Part shown: positions 17,825 to 25,607 of the stretch, piece after piece
How positions within the stretch are numbered: position 1 is the stretch's first letter
Layout: the number at the start of each line of letters is the position of its first letter
DNA from: Planctomycetota bacterium
GTDB lineage: Bacteria > Planctomycetota > UBA1135 > GCA-002748355
Assembly: GCA_020426005.1 (NCBI GenBank)
Contig: JAGQQW010000013.1
Span: 1 to 49,586, forward strand
Direction of reading: 5' to 3'
DNA length: 49,586 bases
Translations under genes and position numbers: made by a program
Notes under the pieces: model-generated
The model's database searches: none
What the model was told of the DNA's origin: nothing
Seen by the model: the letters and a program-made list of their open reading frames with translations, nothing else

Positions 17825-18439
17825 ATGCGAAGCAGCGCCAAGGCCGTGAAGGACTATCTAGCCGAACTTCCGGAGGACCGACGTCGCGCGATCGAAGCGA
17901 TCCGTGAGGTCATCCTCGACAATCTCGACGATGGATTCGAAGAAGGGATCCAGTACGGGATGATCGGCTACTACGTTCCGCACAGCCGCTACCCCGACGG
18001 CTATCACTGCGACCCGAAGCAGCCGGTGCCGTTCGCGAGCATCGCATCCCAGAAGAACCACATCGGCCTCTATCTCTTCTGCATCTACACGAACGAACTC
18101 GAGCAAAAGCACTTCGTCGACGCATGGAAGGCAAGCGGCAAACGCCTAGACATGGGCAAGTCCTGCGTCCGCGTGAAGAAACTCGAAGACGTGCCGTTGG
18201 ACGTCCTGGCCGAGACCTTCCAACGCATTTCAGTCGACGACTTCCTGGCTTCCTACGAAGCCGCGCTGGCAGGCACGAGCAAGCGCCCGAAGAAGGCAGC
18301 GAAGAAGACGGCGAAGAAGAAGGCAGCAAAGAAGACGGCGAAGAAGAAGGTAGCGAAGAAGACGGCGAAGAAGACGGCGAAGAAAACGGCGAAGAAAACG
18401 GCGAAGAAGGTCTCCAAGTCCGCGAAGCCGAAGCGCTAA
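17825..18439 (+). CDS. DUF1801 (YdhG-like) domain fused to a histone-H1-like lysine tail
   Basis: 204 residues from the ATG at 17825. Residues 1-145 are a DUF1801 domain: AVKDYLAELPEDRRRAIEAI, then EGIQYGMIGYYVP, then ASIASQKNHIGLYLFC, the family's core motifs. From about residue 152 the protein becomes a Lys/Ala/Thr tail of repeated KKTAKKx units, like the C-terminal tails of histone H1-like and AlgP-type DNA-binding proteins. Such tails bind nucleic acids without sequence specificity. DUF1801 has no settled function. TATCGT at 17813-17818 lies 6 bases before the ATG, a spacing that would give a leaderless mRNA. The neighbours (a propeller gene and pyrF) do not explain its role. Confidence 0.8.
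   Translation: MRSSAKAVKDYLAELPEDRRRAIEAIREVILDNLDDGFEEGIQYGMIGYYVPHSRYPDGYHCDPKQPVPFASIASQKNHIGLYLFCIYTNELEQKHFVDAWKASGKRLDMGKSCVRVKKLEDVPLDVLAETFQRISVDDFLASYEAALAGTSKRPKKAAKKTAKKKAAKKTAKKKVAKKTAKKTAKKTAKKTAKKVSKSAKPKR
18289..18420 (+). repeat. Degenerate 12-15 bp tandem repeat encoding KKTAKK units
   Basis: Purine-rich units of the form GCGAAGAAGACG repeat with small changes. All units keep the frame, so copy-number change would alter only the tail length of the DUF1801 protein. Confidence 0.85.
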
Positions 18440-18453
18440 GACCCGTCAAGCCT

Positions 18454-18513
18454 GCGAAACGTGCCAGGGTCGATTCATGCGGGAAAGTATCGCGAATCGT
18501 GCCAGGGACGATT
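18454..18513 (+). repeat. Two 22-bp direct repeats with internal dyad, before pyrF
   Basis: Copies at 18454-18475 and 18492-18513 match at 20 of 22 positions and share the core CGTGCCAGGG. Starts are 38 bases apart. The second copy contains a dyad, AATCGT-N7-ACGATT. It lies between the DUF1801 stop and the pyrF start, about 75 bases before the latter. It may be a two-site operator or a pair of REP-like units. Confidence 0.65.
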
Positions 18514-18586
18514 GCTGCGTGTGTGGTGGGGAGACCTCGGGCACTTTTGCCGTCCAGTTTTCTTGTTGGATGCTATGGTCCGGCGC

Positions 18587-19453
18587 ATGGGGCAAACCGC
18601 TTTCGAGCGCATTGCTGCGCGGGTTCGGGACGTTGGGGCGCCGGTCGTGTTGGGGTTGGATCCGCGGCCGGACCGGATGCCGCCGTCGTTTCGTGATGGC
18701 GTCGATGGCGTGCGTCGCTTTCATTCGCGACTTCTCGAGTTGATCGGGGACCTCGTCGTTGCGGTCAAGCCGCAGATCGCGTTCTTCGAGGCGTTCGGCG
18801 AGGACGGACTCCGGGCCTGGGCGGACACGTGTGCGCTCGTCAAGGAACGCGATCTCGTCGTCATCGGTGACGTCAAGCGTGGCGACATCGGGAGCACGGC
18901 TGAGGCCTACGCCAAGGTGCACTTTCGCTGGGCGGACATCCTGACCGTGCATCCGTTGCTCGGCGATGATTCGATCGAGCCCTTCCTCCGTCCCTGCCGC
19001 GACGAGGGCAAGGGAATCTTCCTCCTGTGCGCGACGAGCAATCCGGGGTGGAGTCGGTTCCAGGCGATCGAGGATCGAGACGGTGTTCCTCTGTGGGCGC
19101 GCATCGCGGAAGCGATCGAAGAGTGGAACGCGTCGTGTCCAAGTCACGCGGGTTATGGTCCGGTGGGTGCCGTCGTCGGGGCCACGCATCCCGAGATCCT
19201 CGCGCGTGTGCGTGAACTCGCGCCGAGTGCATGGCTTCTCCTGCCGGGTGTCGGAGCGCAAGGCGCGACGATCGAAGAAGTGCTCAGCGCCTGCGACACG
19301 AACGGCCTCGGTGCGCTGGTGCCGGTTTCGCGTGGGATTGCGAGCTGTTTCGATCCCGAGGATCCGGACTGGGAGACCAAGGTTCGTCAGGGCGCCGAGG
19401 CGCTCGTTGCCGCGGCGCGGAAACCCGTCGATGCGCATCGTTCGGAAGATTGA
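18587..19453 (+). CDS. pyrF: Orotidine 5'-phosphate decarboxylase, type 2
   Basis: 288 residues. It makes UMP by decarboxylating OMP, the last step of de novo pyrimidine synthesis, in the cytoplasm. The fold opens with VLGLDPRPDRMP, continues with VAVKPQIAFFEAFG, and holds the catalytic motif DVKRGDIGSTAEAYA (Asp95, Lys97, Asp100). This longer motif marks the type 2 (mycobacterial/Myxococcus-like) subfamily. Phosphate-binding residues are near the C-terminus (GALVPVSRGIASCF). The ATG at 18587 is favoured; an ATG at 18575 would add four residues. A -10-like TATGGT at 18574-18579 suggests a leaderless or very short leader. It overlaps bshC by 23 bp, which places bacillithiol synthesis under the same promoter. 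Confidence 0.95.
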   Translation: MGQTAFERIAARVRDVGAPVVLGLDPRPDRMPPSFRDGVDGVRRFHSRLLELIGDLVVAVKPQIAFFEAFGEDGLRAWADTCALVKERDLVVIGDVKRGDIGSTAEAYAKVHFRWADILTVHPLLGDDSIEPFLRPCRDEGKGIFLLCATSNPGWSRFQAIEDRDGVPLWARIAEAIEEWNASCPSHAGYGPVGAVVGATHPEILARVRELAPSAWLLLPGVGAQGATIEEVLSACDTNGLGALVPVSRGIASCFDPEDPDWETKVRQGAEALVAAARKPVDAHRSED

Positions 19454-21110
19454 GTTTTCGGCGTACGGTCTCCCGTCGATCTTCACGGGTTGGCTCGATG
19501 GCGCGGCGAATCTCGAGTCGTTCTTGCCTCCGCTGCCGCGGAGGATCGAGGACGTGGCTCGCGAAGCCGAGGAGCGTCGCAGTCACGGTCTCGAGATTGC
19601 CCACCGACGAGAAGTCCTGACCGCGATTCGAGAGAGTCTCGAGGCGCGCTTCGACGATGCCGCGCTGCCGCTCGGATTGCATGCCGAACAAGAGCGCGCA
19701 CTCGACACCCTGAGTCGCCCGGGTGCGCTCGCGATCGTCACGGGCCAACAGCCGTGCGTCTTCGGCGGTCCGCTCTTCGTGGCGCACAAGGTCGCGACTG
19801 CGCTGCGTCTCGCGCGCGATCTGCGTGCGCACGGTGTCGACGACGTCGTTACGGTTTTCTGGAATCACGACGAGGATCACGACTGGGGTGAGGCGAACCA
19901 GGTCGCCTTCGTCAATCCCGCACTCGACGTCCAGAGCGTGCGTCTCCGACTTCCTTCGTCGGGCCTCGCGACCGGCAAGTTCGAGGTCGCCGCGGCGCTC
20001 GAACGAGCCGTTCATGAAGCGCGGGACCTGATCGTGCAGACGCCTTGGGGGCTCGAAGAACTCGAACACTTCGTACCGCGCTCCGCGCATGAAACCGTCG
20101 CTACGACGACGACGCGCATGCTCTCGCGTCACTTCGGAAGCGAAGGGCTACTCATCCTCGAGGCGACGAGGCTGCCGCCATCGACCCGCACGATTCTGAG
20201 GGATTGGCATGGCAACGCGGCGTCGCTTCGGCGACGCACGCAAGACACTGCGAGCGAACTCGTCGACCGCGGTCACGACGTAACGGTCGATCCCGAGCAG
20301 GCGCTGTTGTTCTCGATCGCGGAAGACGGTCGACGTCGAGCCGTGCCCGACGGCGAAGCTTGTTCTCTCGCGCACCTGCCGAGCGCCGGCGTTCTGTTGC
20401 GTTCCGTCTGGCAAGATTGGATCCTGCCCACGCTCACGTACGTCGCGGGACCTGGCGAAATCGCCTACCACGCATTGACGGCGTCCCTGTACCAGGCTTG
20501 TGGTGTCGTGCGCCCGCTGCTCGTGCCGCGAGCGTCGATCGTGCTCACGGATCCGCGGACGCTCGATTTGTTGGAACGCTTCGAGTTGGACGTGCCCGAG
20601 TTGCGCGACGGTGTGCAATCGATCCTGGAACGCGTCGTCGAGCGTTTTGGAGACGACAGCGAAACGAGCGGTGCGAAGTCGTGCAGCAAACTCTTGCGTG
20701 CCGAGGCGCGTGCGTTCCGAGAACGTCTCAGCGAACTCGAGTCGACGGTCGAGTCGATCGACCGCTTCCTCGTGCATCCGTTGCACAGGATCGCGTCGAA
20801 GACGGCTTCCGAACTCGGACGCCTTGCGGACAAGGTCGAGCGGCAGAAGCGCAATCGCTCCGGTCGTCTACGTCAGCACGTGCGGCGTCTCTGCGCAGAG
20901 CTCGCGCCACGCGGCTCGCTCCAGGAGCGCGTGCTGCCACTGCTGCCGTTCGTGGCGAGAGGAGGGAGTGCGTTCGCTCGTAATCTTTGCGACGTCACCA
21001 GTCCCTTCGCGTCGGGCGACGACGCGATGCTCGCGAAACCCGCACAACGGGTCGTGCTCTGGACACCCGAAGCGGAGTCTGATGCCGTAGAGCCAGAGCA
21101 CGATGACTGA
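19431..21110 (+). CDS. bshC: Putative cysteine ligase BshC (bacillithiol synthesis)
   Basis: 559 residues from an ATG inside the end of pyrF. BshC is thought to add cysteine to GlcN-malate, the last step to bacillithiol. The family's hallmark blocks are present: AIVTGQQPCVFGGPLFVAHK (TGQQ at residues 104-107) and FWNHDEDHDWGEAN (EDHD at 148-151). Further on come VLLRSVWQDWILPTLTYVAG with GPGEIAYHAL, and a coiled-coil C-terminal part (residues about 410-510). Length fits the family (about 540). Residue P108 replaces the usual glycine-type residue after TGQQ, a small deviation. It overlaps bshB by 8 bp. Confidence 0.92.
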   Translation: MRIVRKIEFSAYGLPSIFTGWLDGAANLESFLPPLPRRIEDVAREAEERRSHGLEIAHRREVLTAIRESLEARFDDAALPLGLHAEQERALDTLSRPGALAIVTGQQPCVFGGPLFVAHKVATALRLARDLRAHGVDDVVTVFWNHDEDHDWGEANQVAFVNPALDVQSVRLRLPSSGLATGKFEVAAALERAVHEARDLIVQTPWGLEELEHFVPRSAHETVATTTTRMLSRHFGSEGLLILEATRLPPSTRTILRDWHGNAASLRRRTQDTASELVDRGHDVTVDPEQALLFSIAEDGRRRAVPDGEACSLAHLPSAGVLLRSVWQDWILPTLTYVAGPGEIAYHALTASLYQACGVVRPLLVPRASIVLTDPRTLDLLERFELDVPELRDGVQSILERVVERFGDDSETSGAKSCSKLLRAEARAFRERLSELESTVESIDRFLVHPLHRIASKTASELGRLADKVERQKRNRSGRLRQHVRRLCAELAPRGSLQERVLPLLPFVARGGSAFARNLCDVTSPFASGDDAMLAKPAQRVVLWTPEAESDAVEPEHDD

Positions 21111-21783
21111 GTCACTTCGCATCCTCGCATTCGGCGCGCACCCGGATGATCTCGAGACGTACCTCGGTGCCACGCTCCTGTGCATGGCGCGCCTCGGATG
21201 CTCGATGACGATCGTGCTCGCGACCGACGGGGAAGCTGGTACGCTCCAACCGAGCGAAGGGACGCGCGTCGACGAGCAGCTCGCTTCCCTCGAGTGGTTT
21301 CAGCGACAGACAGGCAGCATGCCCGCGCTCCATCGACTCTGCTTCGAGGACGCCAGTTTGTCGACTTGCACGGATCTTCGGGATGCATGCAAGGCCATGA
21401 TCCGCATGCACGAGCCGCACCTCGTGATCGCACCGAGTGAGCGCGATGTACATCACGATCATCGTGCGCTCGCGTGCGCACTTTCCGCTGACGTGAGAGT
21501 CGACGTTCGCTGGCTGGATGCCGAAGCCGCGAGCGCGACTCACGCATTGGTGCTCAGCGAAGCTGCGCATCGTGAGAAGCGCTCATGGATGCACAATCAC
21601 GCGTCCCAGTTTCCTGCGCCGAACGGTTCTCGCGCCCACCTTCCCGGTGGACGCGATATCGAGGAGCGCATCCTGGAACGCGACGCGGCGTGCGGTGCGC
21701 GACTGGGCCATGACTTTGCCGAGCCGATCGAAGTGTGTGCACGACTCCCCGACGCGTTGGCCGATCTCTGGCGTTGCCTTTGA
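21103..21783 (+). CDS. bshB: PIG-L/LmbE-family deacetylase, likely BshB
   Basis: 226 residues. The zinc site of the family is visible: AHPDDLE (residues 12-18) and HHDH (117-120). BshB removes the acetyl group from GlcNAc-malate to give GlcN-malate. The family also includes enzymes acting on mycothiol, lipid and antibiotic intermediates, so the specific call rests on its 8-bp overlap with bshC and on bshA in the same window. An ATP-independent cytoplasmic enzyme. Confidence 0.85.
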   Translation: MTESLRILAFGAHPDDLETYLGATLLCMARLGCSMTIVLATDGEAGTLQPSEGTRVDEQLASLEWFQRQTGSMPALHRLCFEDASLSTCTDLRDACKAMIRMHEPHLVIAPSERDVHHDHRALACALSADVRVDVRWLDAEAASATHALVLSEAAHREKRSWMHNHASQFPAPNGSRAHLPGGRDIEERILERDAACGARLGHDFAEPIEVCARLPDALADLWRCL

Positions 21784-21816
21784 CGGTCGCAGAGGACGTT
21801 CGGCAAGAATCTGCCG

Positions 21817-21839
21817 CGATGGCGCGTGCGTGGCCATCG
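21817..21839. terminator. Possible bidirectional terminator hairpin between convergent genes
   Basis: CGATGGC (21817-21823) and GCCATCG (21833-21839) form a 7-bp stem with a 9-base loop in the 79-bp gap between the stops of bshB and the minus-strand gene. There is no T-run on either side, so termination is not certain. Confidence 0.35.
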
Positions 21840-21862
21840 GCCGGGCTTCGATCGAACCGCTG

Positions 21863-23524
21863 TCAACGCGTCCGCAGGTCGACTTCCCTCGGGAATCCGG
21901 AGCGAAGCTCGATCTGGCGCGTCGGGCCGAAGTCGTCGTCCGAGGGGCCGCGGGCGCGGAGTGACCATGTGCCCGGAACGAGTCCGATGGAATCTCCTTC
22001 GGCGGCGACTCGGAACGTGCGGCGCATCGGGGTGCCGATGTGCACGACTTCGACCACCGCGACCGTAGGATTGCCCGTCGGGTCGGTGACACGCAGATCG
22101 ACTTGGATCTTGGACTCGAGTCGGAGTTCGACTTCGGTGTGGACACCGCGTGTGGACCGTGCGGTTGCCCGGGCGAGTACCTCGCCATACTCATCCCGCA
22201 AGATCGGTTCGTACGAGCCGATCGCGAGTGGGTCGAGTTCGATCGCGCGGGCGCTGCGTACCGGGATGATGTGAGCGTCGTTCCCGTTTCCCAAGCTCAG
22301 TGTCGCGCGCCGCAGGTCGGCACCGTCGCCGCCCTTGATACGAACCGTGAGATGCCCTGTCTCGAGGTCGAGGTGTTGGTCGCGTGATGCGGGGTCGTCG
22401 TCGACGGTGATCTCGAAGGAGTGCGAGAGTGCATGACGTCCCGCGCGCACCGCGACCTTGCGCGTGCCCGTCTGAATACGATCGAAACGCACGATGCCGC
22501 CCGGGCCGATCGAGCGCGATGCGCTGACGGAAGGCTGCGAAGGATCCGTGAACGGCGTGCGCAGCTTTTCGCCAGTGTCGGCCTGCGCATAGAGGACGAC
22601 CCGTCCATCACGGAAAGGTTGCCCGTTCTTCGTGATTCGCAGCGTCAGGGCGGAAAGGCGCGGCAGCTCGATGGTGTGCAGGACACGTTCTCCTGGTTTG
22701 ACCTGCACCGTTTCGCCCACCAGCAACAAGGACAGGTTGCGTCGGTTGCCAAACAGGTTGAGCGCGACACGTTTCTCGCCAGTGTCGGAGATCTTGAAGG
22801 CGTCGGCGACGTACTCACCAGGTGCAAGGTCTTCGAATTTCGCAGGTTCTGTTTGGCTGCAATCGCTCACCCGCGGAGGTGGTCGACTGCGATTGTTCGG
22901 TCGCAATCGGATACGTGCCGGTTGGTGGACTCCGTCGGCGTCGACGACGACGATGCTCGCGGAGCCGGTGCGTTGCAGTTCGAGCGTCTCTTCGAGGTTC
23001 GGGTGAGCGCTGTCGTCGATCAGGAAGGCACGCGACTTAGGAACGTGTCCATCCGCCTGTGCATGCACGCCGACGAGGCGAAACGTGGAGTTGCCCGAGA
23101 AGGCGTACCAGCCCGCTTGGTCGGTCCGATCCACGAGGCTGCGTGCTCGCGCATCGACCCCGGGACCGAGCGAAATCCGTGCTCTGCGACGCGCGTAGTG
23201 CGCTTCGTCTCGATACTGAGCGACCTGCAAGGTCGCTCCTTCGATGGGTACTCCGCGATCATCGACGACGCGGATGAGGAACAGCGCACTGTCATCCGCG
23301 GCGTCTGCTTGGCGTGCGGTGTCTTCGCCAATCGATCGCGGAGAAGCGTCGCCATCAGGAGCTCGTGCGCTCAGGTCGGCTTCTCGACCTTCGGACTCAC
23401 CGTCCGTCGTTGCCGCGAGCGGGACCGACTGCGGAGCCGACTGGCTCGACGTGAACAGGTACCACGCCAAACCCGAGGCGGCGACGACAGCGACCGACGC
23501 GAGACCTAGGATCCGAAGCCTCAT
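21863..23524 (-). CDS. Membrane-anchored protein with repeated carboxypeptidase-regulatory-like beta domains
   Basis: 553 residues. One N-terminal membrane helix (ILGLASVAVVAASGLAWYLF, residues about 4-23) is followed by an acidic low-complexity linker to about residue 75. The exterior is a series of beta-sandwich domains of the CarboxypepD_reg/Ig-like type: FLIRVVDDRGVPIEGATLQV, SIVVVDADGVHQPARIRLRP, LTLRITKNGQPFRDGRVVLY, LTVRIKGGDGADLRRATLSL, VDLRVTDPTGNPTVAVVEVV. Each has the 'v.D..G.pi.gA.v.l' pattern. No catalytic domain is present, so a binding or structural role in the periplasm is likely. Confidence 0.65.
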   Translation of the reverse strand: MRLRILGLASVAVVAASGLAWYLFTSSQSAPQSVPLAATTDGESEGREADLSARAPDGDASPRSIGEDTARQADAADDSALFLIRVVDDRGVPIEGATLQVAQYRDEAHYARRRARISLGPGVDARARSLVDRTDQAGWYAFSGNSTFRLVGVHAQADGHVPKSRAFLIDDSAHPNLEETLELQRTGSASIVVVDADGVHQPARIRLRPNNRSRPPPRVSDCSQTEPAKFEDLAPGEYVADAFKISDTGEKRVALNLFGNRRNLSLLLVGETVQVKPGERVLHTIELPRLSALTLRITKNGQPFRDGRVVLYAQADTGEKLRTPFTDPSQPSVSASRSIGPGGIVRFDRIQTGTRKVAVRAGRHALSHSFEITVDDDPASRDQHLDLETGHLTVRIKGGDGADLRRATLSLGNGNDAHIIPVRSARAIELDPLAIGSYEPILRDEYGEVLARATARSTRGVHTEVELRLESKIQVDLRVTDPTGNPTVAVVEVVHIGTPMRRTFRVAAEGDSIGLVPGTWSLRARGPSDDDFGPTRQIELRSGFPREVDLRTR

Positions 23525-23571
23525 CGTCGGTCAGGATACCCGTTAGCGGGTATTGCGTCGCCGCCGTGGTG

Positions 23572-24246
23572 TCAGAGCGGCAAACCGTTCTCGTCGACCG
23601 CGCCGTTTTCGTGCGGGCTCAGTGCGATCGACACGATGCGCGATGTCGGCAGCACGATACCGGGATAGAAGAGGTTGCGATTTGCGAGCAGTCCGTAGAA
23701 CGACCGCAAGTGGTTGCGCGAGCCGAGCTGCAAGTTTTGGTAGAGCGTGTCGAGATCGCGGTTGTCACTGCGTGCGAGCGTGTCGTCGAGGTCCGCGATG
23801 TCGAGATCTTCGATGAACGCGCCGACGACCAGCGCATGATCCTGCGATTGGATGCCGAAGAGCACGAGCACCTGGAAGAGATGCGTGAACTGCGCGTCCT
23901 TGAAGATGCCGACAGCGTCCGACGGGTTGGGGTCGGGCAACGCGTAGCGGTCGAGCAAGAACTTGCAAAGGTCCATGTGCGATTGCTCGGACGCCGCGAT
24001 ATTGCTGAATGCCGGCAGCTTCCAAACGTCGTAGAGGACCTTGTAGACGTCACGCGCGAGCTTCTCTTCTTGTCGCATCATGACGAGGTCGGCGGTCTCG
24101 GCTGCGCTCAGAGTCTGCTTCGGCAGAGTGTTGATGTACGACGTCACCTTGCCGTTCGACTGTGCAATCGCATTGCCATGCGTCGCAGGAATCGCGAGGA
24201 GCAGCGCGGCAATGGGAAAGGCGAACTTGGATTTGGTCGGTGCCAT
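23572..24246 (-). CDS. Exported DUF2202 (ferritin-like) protein
   Basis: 224 residues. The start at 24246 is firmly set by GGAGGT five bases upstream on the minus strand, followed by a signal peptide ending in GNAIAQS. The DUF2202 blocks are all present: DLVMMRQEEKLARDVYKVLY, FSNIAASEQSHMD, DIADLDDTLARSDNRD and GSRNHLRSF. The conserved Glu and His residues within helices are the pattern of ferritin-like four-helix bundles, so metal binding is likely; the family's biochemical role is not established. It is divergent from parA. Confidence 0.85.
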   Translation of the reverse strand: MAPTKSKFAFPIAALLLAIPATHGNAIAQSNGKVTSYINTLPKQTLSAAETADLVMMRQEEKLARDVYKVLYDVWKLPAFSNIAASEQSHMDLCKFLLDRYALPDPNPSDAVGIFKDAQFTHLFQVLVLFGIQSQDHALVVGAFIEDLDIADLDDTLARSDNRDLDTLYQNLQLGSRNHLRSFYGLLANRNLFYPGIVLPTSRIVSIALSPHENGAVDENGLPL

Positions 24247-24559
24247 CGTTACCTCCGTTTGGTTTTCAGCAGTGGCCGCCTCGGAGCCTCGAACTCGTCG
24301 GACCGAAGTGCGGTCGACGGAGTTCGCGGTGCGAACACGGCGTTCGTGGGACTCGCGTCCCGAAGGCCAAGAGGCACGGCGTGGCGATCGCGTTCCACGC
24401 AGTTTCCCTGCATCCGTGTCGCCTGGCCGCTCCCGAACCCCAGAAACCGGCGCGCTTCGCACGTCTGCATTCGATATCGTGGGGGGAAGCTCGGGCCAGC
24501 CTGCCTGCCGAAGGCCCGCGGCGGGACGGGTCCGGGGGTGTCTTCTGTCGGAGTAGACG
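24247..24559. other. 313-bp divergent intergenic region (DUF2202 gene / parA)
   Basis: Holds the ribosome-binding sites of both genes (GGAGGT at 24252-24257 on the minus strand; GGAGTAG at about 24550-24556 before the parA GTG). A small hairpin GGGAC-TCGC-GTCCC lies at 24348-24361. I found no parS-like palindrome (TGTTTCACGTGAAACA type) and no convincing promoter hexamers. Confidence 0.4.
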
Positions 24560-25468
24560 GTGCAGCGCATCGCGATCATCAATCAAAAGGGCGGCGTCGC
24601 GAAGACGACGACCGCTGCGAATCTCGGGGCCGCGTTCGCGCGTGGCGGCTCGAGGGTCTTGCTCATCGACCTCGACTCCCAGGCGAATCTGAGTCTCCAC
24701 GTGTCCGGTGAGGCGGGGCTCGCGGACGACGCGTCGACGTTCGAGCTCCTCGTCGACGGAGTACCGATTCGCGATGCCGCGCGCGCCTTGCCCGACGAAG
24801 GGCTGACGCTGGTTCAGGCGTCGGGCGATCTGGCCGGGATCGAGCAGGCGCTCGCGAACACGATCGGGCGGGAGCTCCTCCTTCGAGATGCTCTCGAGAA
24901 GGTCGAGAGCGACTACGACATCGTCTTGATCGATTGCCCACCGTCGCTCGGTGTCCTGTCGCTCAATGCGCTGGCGGCGGCGCAACACGTGTTGATCCCG
25001 CTCCAGACCGAGTTCTTTGCCTTGCAAGGCATGGCACAACTCCTGGACGTCGTCGGCGTGGTCCAAAAACGCCTCAATCCCTCCCTCGCGATCCTCGGCA
25101 TCCTCCCGTCGATGATCGACGCGCGGACGCGCTTGTCCGGTGAAGTCGTCGACGAACTCGCGGCTCACTTCGCCGATCTCCTGCTCGAGACCCGGATCCG
25201 CAAGAACGTCAAGCTCGCCGAGGCACCGAGTTTCGGACAGTCCATTCTGCGGTACGCGCCCGAGTCGAACGGTGCCGCCGACTACATGACGCTCGCTCGA
25301 GAACTGTCTGCCAGGCTCGGGCTCGCGATCCGATTCGCGACCGACGCGGAGCCCTCGGGGGCTGCTCGTCCGGGCGCTCCGCAGGACGATGGCGCGCCCG
25401 TCGCGCGACCCGCGCCCGTCGATTCTCGCGAAGTCGATGGTGGATCCGCCGCGGAGTCCGCCTCATGA
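24560..25468 (+). CDS. parA: ParA/Soj-family ATPase, orphan
   Basis: 302 residues from a GTG with GGAGTAG upstream. The deviant Walker A (KGGVAKTTT, signature Lys10 and P-loop Lys15) has Ala where Gly is usual. Walker A' is LLIDLDSQANLSLH, Walker B VLIDCPPSLG. PLQTEFFALQGM and ETRIRKNVKLAEAPSFGQSI are classic for chromosomal Soj/ParA. The last 40 residues are a Pro/Ala-rich disordered extension. Such ATPases position chromosomes, plasmids or protein complexes by gradient formation on the nucleoid. No parB follows: the next gene is a glycogen debranching enzyme 139 bases downstream. The partner may lie elsewhere, or this ParA may position other cargo. Confidence 0.9.
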   Translation: MQRIAIINQKGGVAKTTTAANLGAAFARGGSRVLLIDLDSQANLSLHVSGEAGLADDASTFELLVDGVPIRDAARALPDEGLTLVQASGDLAGIEQALANTIGRELLLRDALEKVESDYDIVLIDCPPSLGVLSLNALAAAQHVLIPLQTEFFALQGMAQLLDVVGVVQKRLNPSLAILGILPSMIDARTRLSGEVVDELAAHFADLLLETRIRKNVKLAEAPSFGQSILRYAPESNGAADYMTLARELSARLGLAIRFATDAEPSGAARPGAPQDDGAPVARPAPVDSREVDGGSAAESAS

Positions 25469-25607
25469 AGACGGCGAGGATGGCCAAGACCGGGATTCCG
25501 ATGCGATCCGCGCTCCAGCCCTGCCTCGGAACTGCCGATAGAAGCGGAGGCTCCCCCTCCTGCGCTCGTTCGTCGGAGCGCTTCCGTTCCCTTTCGATTC
25601 GACCACG

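Noticed and set aside
25542..25567. Hairpin after parA as an intrinsic terminator
   Set aside because: The stem is short and bulged and no T-run follows.
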